Numbered from the stretch's first letter, positions 1 through 10,312 are shown. The stretch: 64,000 nucleotides of DNA from Burkholderia aenigmatica (GCF_902499175.1 NZ_CABVQC010000005.1:62001-126000), one strand, 5' to 3'. The notes: a model not told the origin generated them from the sequence alone. Made by a program: numbers and translations.

Positions 1-1156
1 CGAGTGCGACGCGGTAGCGGTTCGTCAGCGGCACTTTCAGCTCGAGCTCACGCGGGCCGTCGAGCTGGCGCAGGTCGGTGGCGTCGAGCCGCAGGCCGTC
101 GATCGCGCGCGGCGGTGCGACCGTGCAGCCGAGCGGCGCGCAGGCCTGCCGGAACCAGCCCTGCGTGACGGGCCAGTAGATCATCAGCGTTTCGCGCTGC
201 CACCACGCGAGTTGCGCAACGAGCAGCACGGTCAGCGCAGCGGCGACGAGGCCGCCGAAAAAACCGCCGAGCATGCTGCGCCGCTGCGGTGCGCGCGTCT
301 CGCGCGTGACGGCGAAGTGCGGACGATCGTCGTCGGTCAGCGCAGCGGGGAACGGTGCGGCTGGTGCGTTGGCGGCCGTGGCGGGTGTCTCGTCGTGCCG
401 TGTGGTGCTGGTGTCGGGCTCGGATCCAGTTGTGGCGACGGCCGGCGCCGGTGTGAACGCAAAACGCGGTTCGCGCGGCGCGTGTTCGTCGTCCGGCACG
501 GCGAAGTGCGCGGTACCGACGGGCTCTGCTGTATCGCGAGCGGTATCTGCGTCCGCCGGACGGTGGGCGACGAAGCGGGGCTCACGCGGGTCGCGTTCGA
601 CGGGCGCGGCGGATGGTTCGGTATCCTGCGGCGTTTGCGTTTGCGTTTGCGTCTGCGCCGGCAGCGATTCGGCCGCTTGCGCGACGGCAGTGGAGGTGTC
701 CAGTTCAGCCGGGGAGGGCGCGAACGGTGCGGGCGTACCCGACAGGTGAACGACGCCGGCTTCGATGGACGGAAGTGCGAGCGGGATCAGCGGCTCGGTG
801 CGCACGGTCTGCACGCTGTGCTGCAGCGACGGGTCGACGCCGGCATCGAGCCACGGCGCCCACATGTCCCAGCCTTCCGGCTTGTAATCGGTGTCGGAAG
901 GCGACCCGGCCGGCGCATCGGCCGCGAACAGCCGGGCAGGCGGGGCCGGATGGTGCGCGTCGCCGTCATCCGGCGCGGCAGCCGGTTCAGTCAGGACCGG
1001 CCCGGTCTGCTGCGCATGCTCGGGAACGAGCGACTCGGATGCGTTGAAGACTTCGTGGCAATGCCCGCAGCGCACGAGCCCTTGATGCAGCGAGAGCTGT
1101 TCCTGCTGCAGCCGGAAGACGGTTTCGCAATGAGGGCAGCGCGTCGCAAGAAGCAT
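1..1156 (-). CDS. Zinc-ribbon plus DUF3426 single-pass membrane protein, 3' end cut by the window
   Basis: Reading from the ATG at 1156, the frame stays open to the window edge (385 codons), so the C-terminus is missing. The N-terminus carries a short zinc ribbon with CxxC pairs at C7/C10 and C30/C33, as in the MJ0042-type ribbon found before DUF3426 domains. A long Pro/Ala/Thr/Glu-rich linker follows, then one hydrophobic segment at about residues 297-319, then the start of the presumably periplasmic DUF3426 part. The gene follows prmA by 45 bp on the same strand and probably shares its transcript. Function is unknown in the family. The linker contains a Gln-Thr repeat encoded by a 6-bp tandem repeat at 631-654. 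Confidence 0.85.
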   Translation of the reverse strand, partial: MLLATRCPHCETVFRLQQEQLSLHQGLVRCGHCHEVFNASESLVPEHAQQTGPVLTEPAAAPDDGDAHHPAPPARLFAADAPAGSPSDTDYKPEGWDMWAPWLDAGVDPSLQHSVQTVRTEPLIPLALPSIEAGVVHLSGTPAPFAPSPAELDTSTAVAQAAESLPAQTQTQTQTPQDTEPSAAPVERDPREPRFVAHRPADADTARDTAEPVGTAHFAVPDDEHAPREPRFAFTPAPAVATTGSEPDTSTTRHDETPATAANAPAAPFPAALTDDDRPHFAVTRETRAPQRRSMLGGFFGGLVAAALTVLLVAQLAWWQRETLMIYWPVTQGWFRQACAPLGCTVAPPRAIDGLRLDATDLRQLDGPRELELKVPLTNRYRVAL

Positions 1157-1201
1157 GTCGAGCCGGGCGGCCTGCTGGCCAGAGTGAAGGACAGCGCTAT
1201 T

Positions 1202-2104
1202 CTAATGGCTTTCGCGCCGGGTTCCGGCGAGGCATACCCAACCTTCGTGTTCACGCCAGACCGAGATGTCGGCGTAGCGTGCATAGACGGCCGCGACTTC
1301 GTCCGCCTGGCGCGCGAGCACGCCCGACAGCGCGATGCGCCCGCCCGGCTTGACCTTCGATGCGAGCATCGACGCCATCAGCTTCAACGGATTCGACAGG
1401 ATGTTCGCGACGACGATGTCGAATTCGCCGTCCGGGCATGCATCGGGCAGCCCGTACGTGACGTCCGCACGGTTGCGTTCGCTGTTCTGCCGCGCCGATT
1501 CGACCGCCTGCGGATCGATGTCGATGCCGATCACGGGGTTCGCCCCGCATTTCTTCGCGAGGATCGCGAGAATGCCCGAGCCGCAGCCGTAGTCGAGCAC
1601 CGACTGGCCGGGCTTCACCGACTGTTCGAGCCACTCCATGCACAGGCGCGTGGTCGGGTGGCTGCCGGTGCCGAACGCGAGGCCGGGGTCGAGCTCGAGG
1701 ACGAGCGCATCGGGATCGGGGGCATCGTGCCACGACGGCACGACCCAGATCCGCTCGCCGATCGGGATCGGCTCGAACTGCGATTGCGTGAGCCGCACCC
1801 AGTCCTGTTCCTCGACTTCGCGGACGATGAACGTCGGCGTCTCGGCGACGCCGATCTCGTTTGCGGCCGCCGCGAGCAGCACGGCCGGCTCATGGTCGGC
1901 CGACAGCAGCGCGACCACGCGCGAGTGCTGCCACGCGGTGCGATCGGGTACGAGGCCCGGCTCGCCGAAGAGCGGCTGTTCGTCGGGCGTGTCGGCGTCG
2001 GCGTCTTCGACGGACACCGACAGCGCGCCGAGTTCGAGCAGCGCGTCGGACAGCGCCTCCGCATGCTCACGGGCCAGTTCGACGACGAGTTCGCGGTAGC
2101 TCAT
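1202..2104 (-). CDS. prmA: Ribosomal protein L11 methyltransferase PrmA
   Basis: 300 aa, the usual PrmA length. This SAM-dependent enzyme trimethylates ribosomal protein L11 in the cytoplasm. The N-terminal L11-recognition domain covers about residues 1-100. The Rossmann methyltransferase domain shows motif I as DYGCGSG at 171-177, an acidic strand (GIDID) just after it, and an ANILSNP motif at about 233-239. The ATG at 2104 begins only 2 bp after the accC stop, so the two are translated from one message. This accB-accC-prmA order is widespread in betaproteobacteria. Confidence 0.96.
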   Translation of the reverse strand: MSYRELVVELAREHAEALSDALLELGALSVSVEDADADTPDEQPLFGEPGLVPDRTAWQHSRVVALLSADHEPAVLLAAAANEIGVAETPTFIVREVEEQDWVRLTQSQFEPIPIGERIWVVPSWHDAPDPDALVLELDPGLAFGTGSHPTTRLCMEWLEQSVKPGQSVLDYGCGSGILAILAKKCGANPVIGIDIDPQAVESARQNSERNRADVTYGLPDACPDGEFDIVVANILSNPLKLMASMLASKVKPGGRIALSGVLARQADEVAAVYARYADISVWREHEGWVCLAGTRRESH

Positions 2105-2106
2105 GC

Positions 2107-3474
2107 TTACGCTTCTTCCGGTGCGACCTGCTGCTTCTGGGCGAGCCGGTTTTCGAGGTAGTGGATGCTGGTGCCGCCTTCGACGAACTTCGAATCGATC
2201 ATCAGCTCGCGGTGCAGCGGGATGTTGGTCTGGATGCCTTCGACCACCATTTCGGACAGCGCGATGCGCATCCGGCTGATCGCCTGCTCGCGCGTCGCGC
2301 CGTAGGTGATCAGCTTGCCGATCATCGAATCATAGTTCGGCGGCACGAAATAGCCATTGTAGGCGTGCGAATCGACGCGCACGCCAGGACCACCCGGCGT
2401 ATGCCACGACGTGATCCGGCCCGGCGACGGCGTGAACTTGAACGGATCTTCTGCGTTGATCCGGCATTCGATCGCATGTCCGCGGAACTGGATGTCGCGC
2501 TGGCGCAGCGTGAGCTTCTCGCCGGCCGCGATGCGGATCTGTTCCTGCACGATGTCGACGCCCGTGATCAGCTCCGATACCGGGTGCTCGACCTGCACGC
2601 GCGTGTTCATCTCGATGAAGTAGAACTCGCCGTTTTCGTACAGGAATTCGAACGTACCCGCGCCGAGATAGCCCATCTTCTTGCACGCGTCCGCGCAGCG
2701 GTCGCCGATGCGGTCGATCAGGCGGCGCGGAATGCCGGGTGCCGGCGCTTCCTCGATCACCTTCTGGTGGCGGCGCTGCATCGAGCAATCGCGCTCGCCG
2801 AGCCAGATCGCGTTCTTGTACGCGTCCGACAGCACCTGGATTTCGATGTGGCGCGGGTTCTCGAGGAACTTCTCCATGTACACCTGCGGGTTGCCGAACG
2901 CACGGCCGGCTTCCTCGCGGGTCATGTTGACCGCGTTGACGAGCGCGGCTTCGGTGTGCACGACGCGCATCCCGCGCCCGCCACCGCCGCCTGCCGCCTT
3001 GATGATGACGGGATAACCGATCGCGCGCGCAATCTTGACGATCTCCTTCGGATCGTCCGGCAACGCGCCTTCCGAGCCCGGCACGCACGGCACGCCGGTC
3101 TTGATCATCGTCTGCTTCGCGGTGACCTTGTCACCCATCATGCGGATCGTTTCCGGGCGCGGGCCGATGAACGTGAAGCCCGATTGCTCGACGCGTTCCG
3201 CGAAATCGGCGTTCTCCGACAGGAAGCCGTAGCCGGGGTGGATCGCCTCGGCGTCGGTGACTTCCGCGGCGCTGATCAGCGCCGGCATGTTCAGGTAGCT
3301 CAGGTTCGACGGGGCCGGGCCGATACAGACGGCTTCGTCCGCGAGGCGCACGTACTTGGCTTCCTTGTCGGCTTCCGAGTAGACGACCACCGTCTTGACG
3401 CCGAGCTCGCGGCACGCACGCTGGATGCGCAGCGCGATTTCACCGCGGTTGGCAATGAGGATTTTTTCAAACAT
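2107..3474 (-). CDS. accC: Acetyl-CoA carboxylase, biotin carboxylase subunit
   Basis: 455 aa, full length. It carboxylates the biotin of AccB using ATP and bicarbonate, the first half-reaction of malonyl-CoA formation. Visible landmarks are the N-terminal [11 protein letters not shown] start, the glycine-rich ATP-grasp loop ([11 protein letters not shown]) and the catalytic segment [14 protein letters not shown]. It lies 84 bp downstream of accB and 2 bp upstream of prmA on the minus strand, which fits an accB-accC-prmA operon. No sequence anomalies were seen. Confidence 0.98.
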   Translation of the reverse strand: MFEKILIANRGEIALRIQRACRELGVKTVVVYSEADKEAKYVRLADEAVCIGPAPSNLSYLNMPALISAAEVTDAEAIHPGYGFLSENADFAERVEQSGFTFIGPRPETIRMMGDKVTAKQTMIKTGVPCVPGSEGALPDDPKEIVKIARAIGYPVIIKAAGGGGGRGMRVVHTEAALVNAVNMTREEAGRAFGNPQVYMEKFLENPRHIEIQVLSDAYKNAIWLGERDCSMQRRHQKVIEEAPAPGIPRRLIDRIGDRCADACKKMGYLGAGTFEFLYENGEFYFIEMNTRVQVEHPVSELITGVDIVQEQIRIAAGEKLTLRQRDIQFRGHAIECRINAEDPFKFTPSPGRITSWHTPGGPGVRVDSHAYNGYFVPPNYDSMIGKLITYGATREQAISRMRIALSEMVVEGIQTNIPLHRELMIDSKFVEGGTSIHYLENRLAQKQQVAPEEA

Positions 3475-3558
3475 AGCGAGTATTCGTCTCTTCGAGGGGC
3501 GCGCGAACGGCGCCTGGCGAGCATCGGCGGCGCGCGGCCCGCAGGCCGCGCGGCGGAC

Positions 3559-4029
3559 TTAGCCGATCACGAAAAGCGGCTGGCCGTATTCGACGGCCTG
3601 GCCGTTCTCGACGAGGATTTCCTTGATCACGCCGGCCTTGTCCGACTCGATCTCGTTGAGCAGCTTCATCGCTTCGATGATGCAGATCGTCTGGCCTTCC
3701 TTGACCGTGTCGCCCACCTGGACGAACGGGTCCGAGCCCGGCGACGGCGCGCGATAGAACGTGCCGACCATCGGCGACGTCACGACGTGGCCCTGCGGGA
3801 CCGCCGGTGCGGCAGCGCCGCCTGCGACCGGCGCGGCAGCGCCTTCGGTCGGCAGCGCGACCGGAGCGGGCGCGCTGACTTGCGGGGCATACCCAGCCGT
3901 CGGCTGCACGTAGACCGGCGGCGCGTTCTTGACGATGCGCACCTTGCCTTCGCCTTCCGTGACTTCCAGCTCGGAGATGCCGGATTCGGAAACGAGGTCG
4001 ATCAGAGTTTTCAGCTTACGAAGATCCAT
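3559..4029 (-). CDS. accB: Acetyl-CoA carboxylase biotin carboxyl carrier protein
   Basis: 156 aa from the ATG at 4029, chosen because AAAGGGGAA lies just upstream; an in-frame TTG at 4047 would add six residues but overlaps that site. The N-terminal part ([12 protein letters not shown]) is followed by a Pro/Ala-rich hinge at about 37-80, then the biotinyl domain with the hallmark [10 protein letters not shown], where K122 is the biotin attachment site. It is the first gene of the accB-accC-prmA set and follows aroQ after 66 bp that contain a hairpin. Confidence 0.97.
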   Translation of the reverse strand: MDLRKLKTLIDLVSESGISELEVTEGEGKVRIVKNAPPVYVQPTAGYAPQVSAPAPVALPTEGAAAPVAGGAAAPAVPQGHVVTSPMVGTFYRAPSPGSDPFVQVGDTVKEGQTICIIEAMKLLNEIESDKAGVIKEILVENGQAVEYGQPLFVIG

Positions 4030-4055
4030 CGGGAATTCCCCTTTCAATACGTGAA

Positions 4056-4078
4056 AGCGCCGGTTAGGAGCCGGCGCT
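4056..4078 (-). terminator. Hairpin between aroQ and accB
   Basis: AGCGCCGG (4056-4063) and CCGGCGCT (4071-4078) form a perfect 8-bp stem with a 7-nt loop. Read on the minus strand it lies directly after the aroQ stop and is followed by TTTC, a weak U-tract. It could partly terminate aroQ transcription or act as an attenuator or processing site before accB. Confidence 0.45.
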
Positions 4079-4095
4079 GAATCTAGATCGCGAAA

Positions 4096-4548
4096 TCAGC
4101 CGCGCGACGTGCCTTGCAGCTTGTCCAGCGCGTACTCGAGCGCGTACAGATAACCTTTCCAGCCGAGCCCGCAGATCACGCCTTCGGCCTGGTCGGAAAA
4201 GTAGGAGTGGTGCCTGAACGCTTCGCGGCGGTGCACGTTCGACAGGTGAATCTCGACGAACGGGATGCCAACGCCGGCGATCGCGTCCCGGATCGCGACG
4301 CTCGTGTGCGTATACGCGGCCGGATTGATCAGGATGAAATCGGTCTGTTCCTCCCGCGCGGCCTGGATGCGGTCGACCAGCGCACCTTCATGGTTGCTCT
4401 GGAACGACGACAGCTCGGCGCCGGCTTCCCGGGCGCGCGCGGCAAGCGCCTGATCGATCTGTGCGAGCGTGACGCGGCCGTACACCTCCGGTTCCCGGGT
4501 GCCGAGAAGGTTCAGGTTGGGGCCGTGCAGCACCAGCAATCGTGTCAT
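4096..4548 (-). CDS. aroQ: Type II 3-dehydroquinate dehydratase
   Basis: 150 aa, normal for the small dodecameric type II enzyme that converts 3-dehydroquinate to 3-dehydroshikimate in the shikimate pathway. The active-site features are visible: [13 protein letters not shown] near the start, the catalytic Tyr at position 23 on the flexible lid, SNHEG at about 51-55, INPAAYTH at 74-81, and the general acid H101 in [11 protein letters not shown]. The stretch upstream (about 4560-4640) is AT-richer than its surroundings and probably holds the promoter of the aroQ-accB-accC-prmA series. Confidence 0.97.
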   Translation of the reverse strand: MTRLLVLHGPNLNLLGTREPEVYGRVTLAQIDQALAARAREAGAELSSFQSNHEGALVDRIQAAREEQTDFILINPAAYTHTSVAIRDAIAGVGIPFVEIHLSNVHRREAFRHHSYFSDQAEGVICGLGWKGYLYALEYALDKLQGTSRG

Positions 4549-4742
4549 GGTCGCTTCTATTTCTGCGGAATTGCGCGAACTTTAGCGCTATTTAGAGAAA
4601 TTTGTCTAGTTTTGCCGAACGGCCGAGCGCGCCGGACCTGCAAGAATTACCGGCACGCATGCAAAGTATCGGCGAATTCACGCGAAATTGCGGCGATCCA
4701 CGGGCAAATCGCCGCCAACGTGCGGGCCGCCGTTCGGGCAGG

Positions 4743-5294
4743 TTACAGCGCGTCGAGCGTCTTTTTCAACTCGGCCGGTTGGATTTGTCCCAATTTTGTC
4801 TCGCGAATTTTGCCGGTTTCGTCGATGACGATCGTAAACGGCAACGCGCCGGCGGTATTTCCGAAATTACGGGCCAGATCGGCGCCCGCATATCCGCTGA
4901 CGAAGACCGGATAGTCGACCTTCACCTTCTGCAGAAAGTTCTTCACGTTCTGTTCGGAATCGACGCCGATCCCGATGAAACGGATGCCCTTCTGTTTGTA
5001 CTGATGCGACAGCGCGACGAGCTCCGGCATCTCCTCGACGCACGGGCCGCACCACGACGCCCAGAAATTGATGACGACCTTCTGCCCCTTGAAGGCGGAC
5101 AGCGTGGCCGGCTTGCCGTCGGTGCCCGTCAGTGACGCCGCCCACAACTGTTCGACCGGGCTGCCGTGCGCGGCGGGCGCGGCGACGGCGACGCCGTCAT
5201 CGGCGGTGCCGCGGAACCAATGGCCGGCGGTGAGCCCGCCGGCAACGGCGGCGGCCGCGACGACCGCGAGCGCCAACATGCGTTTCATCATCAT
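4743..5294 (-). CDS. TlpA-family membrane-anchored thiol-disulfide oxidoreductase
   Basis: 183 aa from the first of three consecutive ATGs (5294, 5291, 5288; the last is equally possible). A Lys/Arg start and hydrophobic segment (about residues 5-25) anchor or export it. The thioredoxin-like AhpC/TSA domain carries the redox motif WCGPC (C82, C85), and a VNFWASW-type strand precedes it. TlpA/ResA-type proteins reduce periplasmic disulfides, for example in cytochrome c maturation, but the exact substrate cannot be told here. The start codon lies 8 bp past the stop of the upstream gene, suggesting co-transcription. No ccm genes are nearby. Confidence 0.9.
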   Translation of the reverse strand: MMMKRMLALAVVAAAAVAGGLTAGHWFRGTADDGVAVAAPAAHGSPVEQLWAASLTGTDGKPATLSAFKGQKVVINFWASWCGPCVEEMPELVALSHQYKQKGIRFIGIGVDSEQNVKNFLQKVKVDYPVFVSGYAGADLARNFGNTAGALPFTIVIDETGKIRETKLGQIQPAELKKTLDAL

Positions 5295-5301
5295 CGTTGA
5301 A

Positions 5302-5946
5302 TCATTCCGGTTCGGAAGGGGCCTTGCCTGCTTCGACGAGCGCGCGCAGCGCGGCGGCATCCGCCCGGGCGACCCGGCCGCGCGCGTCGGCCTTGACCGC
5401 GCCGCGCAGGTCGTCGCTCGCATAGAGCGCGAGGTGGACGCCGATTGCATCGACGTCGCGTCGCGGGCGCCACAGGAAACTGAGCGTCTCGACATCGGCG
5501 CGGCCCGCGAAGTGCCGCGTCTCGGATACGTCGTACTGGACGTTCTGGTTCAGCAGGTAGATCGCGACGTCCTTCGGGTTGTCGGTGAATGCCTGCAAAT
5601 GAATATCCGAATGCGCGTTCGCGGTGCCGTTCAGCACGGCACCCGTCACATAAGGATGGAACTCGGCGAGCCGGCGCATCCAGTCGAGCGCGACTTCGCG
5701 CAGGCGGCGCAGTTCGTCCGGCTGCGTGTCGCTCTGGAACAGGGCGAGGTACTCGCGCAGTTCTTCCTCGATCTGGTCGTTATCCGGCAGCCATTCGCCG
5801 GCAACGCGCGTGTCGCCCAGCAACTGGCGCGCGGCCTTGCGTTTCGCGCCGGCATAGTCCAGGCCGTCCTCCGCGATCAGGCGGGCGGCGGATTGGGCGA
5901 TTTCCTCGCGGACGCGCCGCGGGTCGAGAAGGGTTTTGCGAGACAT
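5302..5946 (-). CDS. Conserved protein, possible divergent nucleotidyltransferase fold
   Basis: 214 aa from the ATG at 5946. I do not recognise a characterised family with certainty. The N-terminal third is a charged helical region (RKTLLDPRRVREEIAQSAARLI). The centre has a segment GAVLNGTANAHSDIHLQAF that resembles the GS-x(n)-SDIDL core of minimal nucleotidyltransferases, but the usual second Asp is replaced by His, so activity is doubtful. There is no signal peptide or membrane segment. It is divergent from mpl (246 bp) and upstream of the TlpA-like gene. The annotation as NTase-like is inference from one motif. Confidence 0.8.
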   Translation of the reverse strand: MSRKTLLDPRRVREEIAQSAARLIAEDGLDYAGAKRKAARQLLGDTRVAGEWLPDNDQIEEELREYLALFQSDTQPDELRRLREVALDWMRRLAEFHPYVTGAVLNGTANAHSDIHLQAFTDNPKDVAIYLLNQNVQYDVSETRHFAGRADVETLSFLWRPRRDVDAIGVHLALYASDDLRGAVKADARGRVARADAAALRALVEAGKAPSEPE

Positions 5947-6192
5947 GATCCGGCAATCATACTCGATCGCCGCAGGGCCCGAGCGCGGGTGCGGCGGCCT
6001 GCCGCCCGGCGTGCCGGCGCCGTTCGCGCGCAGCGTTCGGGCCGCCGGGCACGGCAGGCCGTCAGTTACAATAGTGTTCTTTGTGTCGCGGCAAAGGCCG
6101 TTGGCCGGGCGCCGGCCGCACGGCCCGTCCGGTGCGCCGCACACACATCCTTTCCGAATCGACGGCGCCCGGCGGCGCGAAAGCATTCATCT

Positions 6193-7578
6193 ATGCACAT
6201 CCACATTCTTGGCATCTGCGGCACCTTCATGGGCGGTCTCGCCGTACTCGCGCGCGAGGCGGGCCACACGGTGACGGGTTGCGACGCGGGCGTCTATCCG
6301 CCGATGAGCACGCAGCTCGAGGCGCAGGGCATCACGCTGATCGAGGGCTACGGCGCCGAGCAGATCGACCTGAAACCGGACCTGTTCGTGATCGGCAACG
6401 TCGTCACGCGCGGCAATCCGCTGATGGAGGCGATCCTCGATCGCGGCCTGCCGTACGTGTCGGGCCCGCAGTGGCTCGGCGAGCACGTGCTTGCCGGCAA
6501 GTGGGTGCTCGCGGTCGCGGGCACGCACGGCAAAACGACCACGTCGTCGATGCTCGCGTGGCTGCTGGAAGACTCGGGCCTGAATCCGGGTTTCCTGATC
6601 GGCGGCGTGCCGCTGAACTTCGGCGTGTCGGCGCGGCTCACCGATTCGAGCTTCTTCGTGATCGAGGCCGACGAATACGATACGGCGTTCTTCGACAAGC
6701 GCTCGAAGTTCGTCCATTACCGGCCGCGCACCGCGGTGCTGAACAACCTTGAATTCGATCACGCCGACATCTTCCCGGATCTCGCCGCGATCGAGACGCA
6801 ATTCCATCATCTCGTGCGTACCGTGCCCGGTGTCGGCCGGATCGTCACGAATGGCCGCTCGGACGCGCTCGAGCGCGTGCTGGCGCGCGGCTGCTGGAGC
6901 GAGGTCGAGCGCTTTGGCGTCGACGGCGGCTGGCAGGCGCTGCCGGCCGAGGACGGCGTGCCGGTCGACGAGCGCTTCGCGGTGTATTCGCACGCGGAAC
7001 GCGTCGGCGAAGTCGCGTGGCAGGTGCAGGGCGATCACAACCGGATGAACGCGCTCGCGGCGATCGCTGCGGCGCGCCATGTCGGCGTGCCGCCCGCGCA
7101 GGCCGCCGCCTCCCTCGCATCGTTCCGCAACGTGAAGCGCCGCATGGAAGTGCGCGGCAGCGTCGACGGCGTGACCGTCTACGACGACTTCGCGCACCAT
7201 CCGACCGCGATCGATACCACGATCGCCGGCCTTCGTGCGCGCATCGGCCGCCAGAATGCCCGCATCCTCGCCGTGCTCGAGCCGCGCTCGAACACGATGA
7301 AGCTCGGCGTGATGAAGTCGCAACTGCCGGCGAGTCTGGCAGACGCCGATCTCGTGTTCGGCTACGGCGCGCCGACCGGGCGCGACGCGCTCGGCTGGAA
7401 CCTGGCCGAGGCGCTGGCGCCGCTCGGCGACAAGGCGCACGCGTTCGACGATCTGCACCTGCTGGTGAAGTCCGTCGTCGCAGCCGCCCGCCCGGGCGAC
7501 CACGTGCTCGTGATGAGCAACGGCGGCTTCGGCGGCGTGCACCAGAAGCTGCTCGATGCGCTCGGGAGCCGCACGTGA
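6193..7578 (+). CDS. mpl: UDP-MurNAc:L-alanyl-gamma-D-glutamyl-meso-diaminopimelate ligase (Mpl)
   Basis: 461 aa from the ATG at 6193, beginning MHIHILGICGTF, the glycine-rich N-terminus typical of Mpl and MurC. Mpl ligates the recycled tripeptide L-Ala-gamma-D-Glu-meso-DAP to UDP-MurNAc during peptidoglycan recycling. The ATP-binding loop GTHGKTTTSS is at about 110-119, followed by the EADEYDTAFFDKRSKF segment and the Mur-ligase C-terminal domain with YDDFAHHPTAI. Its TGA overlaps the GTG start of the next gene. A TACAAT -10-like hexamer lies at 6067-6072 without a clear -35 box. Confidence 0.97.
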   Translation: MHIHILGICGTFMGGLAVLAREAGHTVTGCDAGVYPPMSTQLEAQGITLIEGYGAEQIDLKPDLFVIGNVVTRGNPLMEAILDRGLPYVSGPQWLGEHVLAGKWVLAVAGTHGKTTTSSMLAWLLEDSGLNPGFLIGGVPLNFGVSARLTDSSFFVIEADEYDTAFFDKRSKFVHYRPRTAVLNNLEFDHADIFPDLAAIETQFHHLVRTVPGVGRIVTNGRSDALERVLARGCWSEVERFGVDGGWQALPAEDGVPVDERFAVYSHAERVGEVAWQVQGDHNRMNALAAIAAARHVGVPPAQAAASLASFRNVKRRMEVRGSVDGVTVYDDFAHHPTAIDTTIAGLRARIGRQNARILAVLEPRSNTMKLGVMKSQLPASLADADLVFGYGAPTGRDALGWNLAEALAPLGDKAHAFDDLHLLVKSVVAAARPGDHVLVMSNGGFGGVHQKLLDALGSRT

Positions 7579-8144
7579 TCCTGTATCTGCATGGCTTCCG
7601 GTCGTCGCCGGAATCGCAGAAGTCGCGCCAGCTCGCCGCGCGCATGGCCGAGCTCGGCCGCACCGACGAGTGGCGGTGCCCGTCGCTGTCGGTGTCGCCG
7701 CTCGAAGCGATCGCGGTCGCGGAAGCCGAGGTGGCCGGCGCGCGCGACGTGACCGTCGTTGGCAGCTCGCTCGGCGGCTATTACGCCACCTGGCTGGCCG
7801 AAAAGCACGGCTGGAAGGCCGTGCTGCTGAATCCGGCCATCGTGCCGCAGCGCGATCTCGAGCAGCATCTGGGCGAACAGCCGCTGTACCACGGCGGCGG
7901 CACGATCGTCGTCGAGCGTCGTCATCTGCATGAACTCGATGCGTTGCGTGTGCCGGCGATCACGCGTGCCGAACGCTACTATCTGTTCGCGGCGACCGGT
8001 GACGAAGTGCTCGATTACCGCGAGATGCTCGCGCATTACCCGGGCGCGAATACGCGCGTGATCGAAGGCAGCGATCACGGGATCAGCGAATTTGCCGACT
8101 ATGTCGACGACGTTCTCGCTTTTTGCGACGGAAAGACGTCTTAA
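7575..8144 (+). CDS. YqiA/YcfP-type alpha/beta hydrolase (esterase)
   Basis: 189 aa from the GTG at 7575, which overlaps the mpl stop as GTGA, so translation is probably coupled. The fold begins with the oxyanion-hole strand ILYLHGFRSSP, the nucleophile elbow is GSSLGG with S65, the acid is probably the Asp of ATGDEVLDY, and the base is His of GSDHGISEF. Length and motifs match the YqiA family of small cytoplasmic esterases, whose natural substrate is unsettled. Next to mpl it might act on cell-wall recycling intermediates, but that is only a guess from context. Confidence 0.92.
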   Translation: MILYLHGFRSSPESQKSRQLAARMAELGRTDEWRCPSLSVSPLEAIAVAEAEVAGARDVTVVGSSLGGYYATWLAEKHGWKAVLLNPAIVPQRDLEQHLGEQPLYHGGGTIVVERRHLHELDALRVPAITRAERYYLFAATGDEVLDYREMLAHYPGANTRVIEGSDHGISEFADYVDDVLAFCDGKTS

Positions 8145-8224
8145 ACCGGCCATGTGCCGATCGAATTCCCATCATCATGCGGCGCCGCCGACGCGGCGCC
8201 CGGCAGTCTGAACGAGAGTACTGA

Positions 8225-10312
8225 GTGAACGTTTTCTTCGAGGAATCGGGCAGTTTCAAGGCGGGCAGCGTGCTGTCGCGCCAGGGCGACGCGTTTCAGG
8301 TCGAGTTGCCCGGCGGGCGGCGGGCGAAGGTGCGCGCGAAAGACGTGCTGATCGAATTCGACAAGCCGGCCGCAAGCGAACTGATGCAGGAGGCCGACAC
8401 GGCCGCGCAGCAGATCGACCTGGATTTCCTGTGGGAATGCGCGCCGGCCGACGAGTTCGCGTATACGGCGCTGGCCGCCGAATACTTCGGCGCGACGTAC
8501 GGCCCGGTGGAGCGTGCGGCGCTGGTGCTGCGACTGCACGGCTCGCCCGTCTACTTCCGCCGCAAGGGGCGCGGCCAGTACCAGCGCGCGCCGGAAGAGC
8601 AGCTCAAGATGGCGCTCGCGTCGCTCGAGCGCAAGCGCCAGCAGGCGCTCGTCCAGGTGCAGTATGAAGAGGAACTGAAAGCCGGCAAGCTGCCGGACGC
8701 GTTCGTGGGCAAGGTGCTCGGGCTGCTGACGCGGCCGGACAAGAACGCGATCGAATACAAGGCGATGGAAGCGGCAGCCGGTGCGCGCGGCGTGTCGCCG
8801 GCGCGGCTGATGCTCGACTGCGGCGGCATCGCGTCGCCGCGTGCGCTGCACGAGGCGCGCTTCCTCGCGGAGTTCTTCCCGCACGGCACGGGCTTCCCGG
8901 CCGTCACGGTCGGCGCGCTGCCGGACGACCTGCCGCGCGCGGACGTGCAGGCGTTCTCGATCGACGACATCACGACGACCGAAATCGACGACGCGTTCTC
9001 GGTCGAGCACCTGTCCGACGGTCGTGTGCGGATCGGCGTGCACATCGCGGCGCCGGCGCTCGGCATCGTGCGCGGCGACGCGGTCGATGCGATCGCGCGC
9101 ACGCGCCTGTCGACCGTCTATATGCCGGGCGACAAGATCACGATGCTGCCGGACGACGTCGTCGACGTGTTCACGCTGAAAGAGGGCGATTACCGCCCGG
9201 CGCTGTCGCTGTACATCATCGTCAACCGCGAAACCCAGGAGATCGTCGCGAACGAGACGCGCGCCGAGCTCGTGTTCGTGAAGAGCAACCTGCGGCACAA
9301 CCACCTCGACGAGCTCGTCAACGAAGAGACGCTCGCGGCAGGCACCGGCGACTATCCGCACAAGGACGACATCGCCGTGCTGTGGCCGCTCGCGCAGGCG
9401 CTGTTCGAGAAGCGCCAGGTCGCGCGCGCGGGCTACGGTCTGAAGCGCGAAGTGCAGCGCAACACCGACTACAACTTCTACGTCGAAGGCGAGCATGTGT
9501 CGATCACGCCGCGCCGTCGCGGGTCGCCGCTCGACCTGATCGTGTCGGAGCTCGCGATTCTCGCGAACTCGACCTGGGGCGCGTTCCTGCACGACCACAC
9601 GGTGCCGGGGATCTACCGCTCGCAGCGCGGCTTCGGCGCGCCGGGCCCGAAGCGCACGCGGATGCAGACGACGGCCGCGCCGCACGAAGGCCTCGGGGTG
9701 GCGCAGTACGCGTGGAGCACGTCGCCGCTGCGCCGCTACGTCGACCTCGTGAACCAGTGGCAACTGCTCGCGTGCGTTCAGCATGGCGTCACCGCGAAGC
9801 TCGCCGCGCCGTTCAAGCCGAAGGACGCCGACCTGTACGCAGTCGTGCAGGGCTTCGACGACACCTATACGGCCTACGCCGACTACCAGCGGCGGATGGA
9901 GTATTTCTGGTGCCTGCGCTGGCTCGCGCAGGAGCAGAAGAAGCACGTCGTCGCGAGCGTCGTGAAGGGCGATCTCGTGCGCCTCGAGGAAATTCCGCTG
10001 CTGCTGCACGTGCCGGGGCTCGGCGTGCATGCGCGCGGCACGCGCGTGCTGCTCGACGTGATGTCGCTCGACGAGCTGACGATCGAGGCATCGGTGCGGC
10101 TGCTGAACGTGCTTGACGCGCCGACCGTGACGAGTGGCGACGCGGCCGAGGAAGAGGATGACGCCGAAGGCGGCGACGACACGCTGATCGACGCCGAAGA
10201 CGCGACGGCCGAAACCGAGGCGGAAGCGCTGGCGGAAGCGGACGGCGCGGCGGCCGGTGAAGGCGGCGAAGCCGCGGGCGGCAACGCCGGCGAAGAGGGG
10301 CGCGCATCATGA
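8225..10312 (+). CDS. RNB-domain 3'-5' exoribonuclease (RNase II/R family)
   Basis: 695 aa, GTG start at 8225. The catalytic RNB domain shows [15 protein letters not shown], with the metal-binding aspartates at about D247, D248, D255 and D256, then the [18 protein letters not shown] segment and the late motif [15 protein letters not shown]. It should degrade single-stranded RNA processively. N-terminal cold-shock domains like those of RNase R are not obvious. The last 50 or so residues are an Asp/Glu/Ala-rich acidic tail not typical of the enzyme core. The stop overlaps the aroE start as ATGA. Confidence 0.93.
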   Translation: MNVFFEESGSFKAGSVLSRQGDAFQVELPGGRRAKVRAKDVLIEFDKPAASELMQEADTAAQQIDLDFLWECAPADEFAYTALAAEYFGATYGPVERAALVLRLHGSPVYFRRKGRGQYQRAPEEQLKMALASLERKRQQALVQVQYEEELKAGKLPDAFVGKVLGLLTRPDKNAIEYKAMEAAAGARGVSPARLMLDCGGIASPRALHEARFLAEFFPHGTGFPAVTVGALPDDLPRADVQAFSIDDITTTEIDDAFSVEHLSDGRVRIGVHIAAPALGIVRGDAVDAIARTRLSTVYMPGDKITMLPDDVVDVFTLKEGDYRPALSLYIIVNRETQEIVANETRAELVFVKSNLRHNHLDELVNEETLAAGTGDYPHKDDIAVLWPLAQALFEKRQVARAGYGLKREVQRNTDYNFYVEGEHVSITPRRRGSPLDLIVSELAILANSTWGAFLHDHTVPGIYRSQRGFGAPGPKRTRMQTTAAPHEGLGVAQYAWSTSPLRRYVDLVNQWQLLACVQHGVTAKLAAPFKPKDADLYAVVQGFDDTYTAYADYQRRMEYFWCLRWLAQEQKKHVVASVVKGDLVRLEEIPLLLHVPGLGVHARGTRVLLDVMSLDELTIEASVRLLNVLDAPTVTSGDAAEEEDDAEGGDDTLIDAEDATAETEAEALAEADGAAAGEGGEAAGGNAGEEGRAS

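Noticed and set aside
212..2161. Plus-strand open frame opposite DUF3426 and prmA
   Set aside because: No recognisable domain; both minus-strand genes have clear motifs and complete starts.
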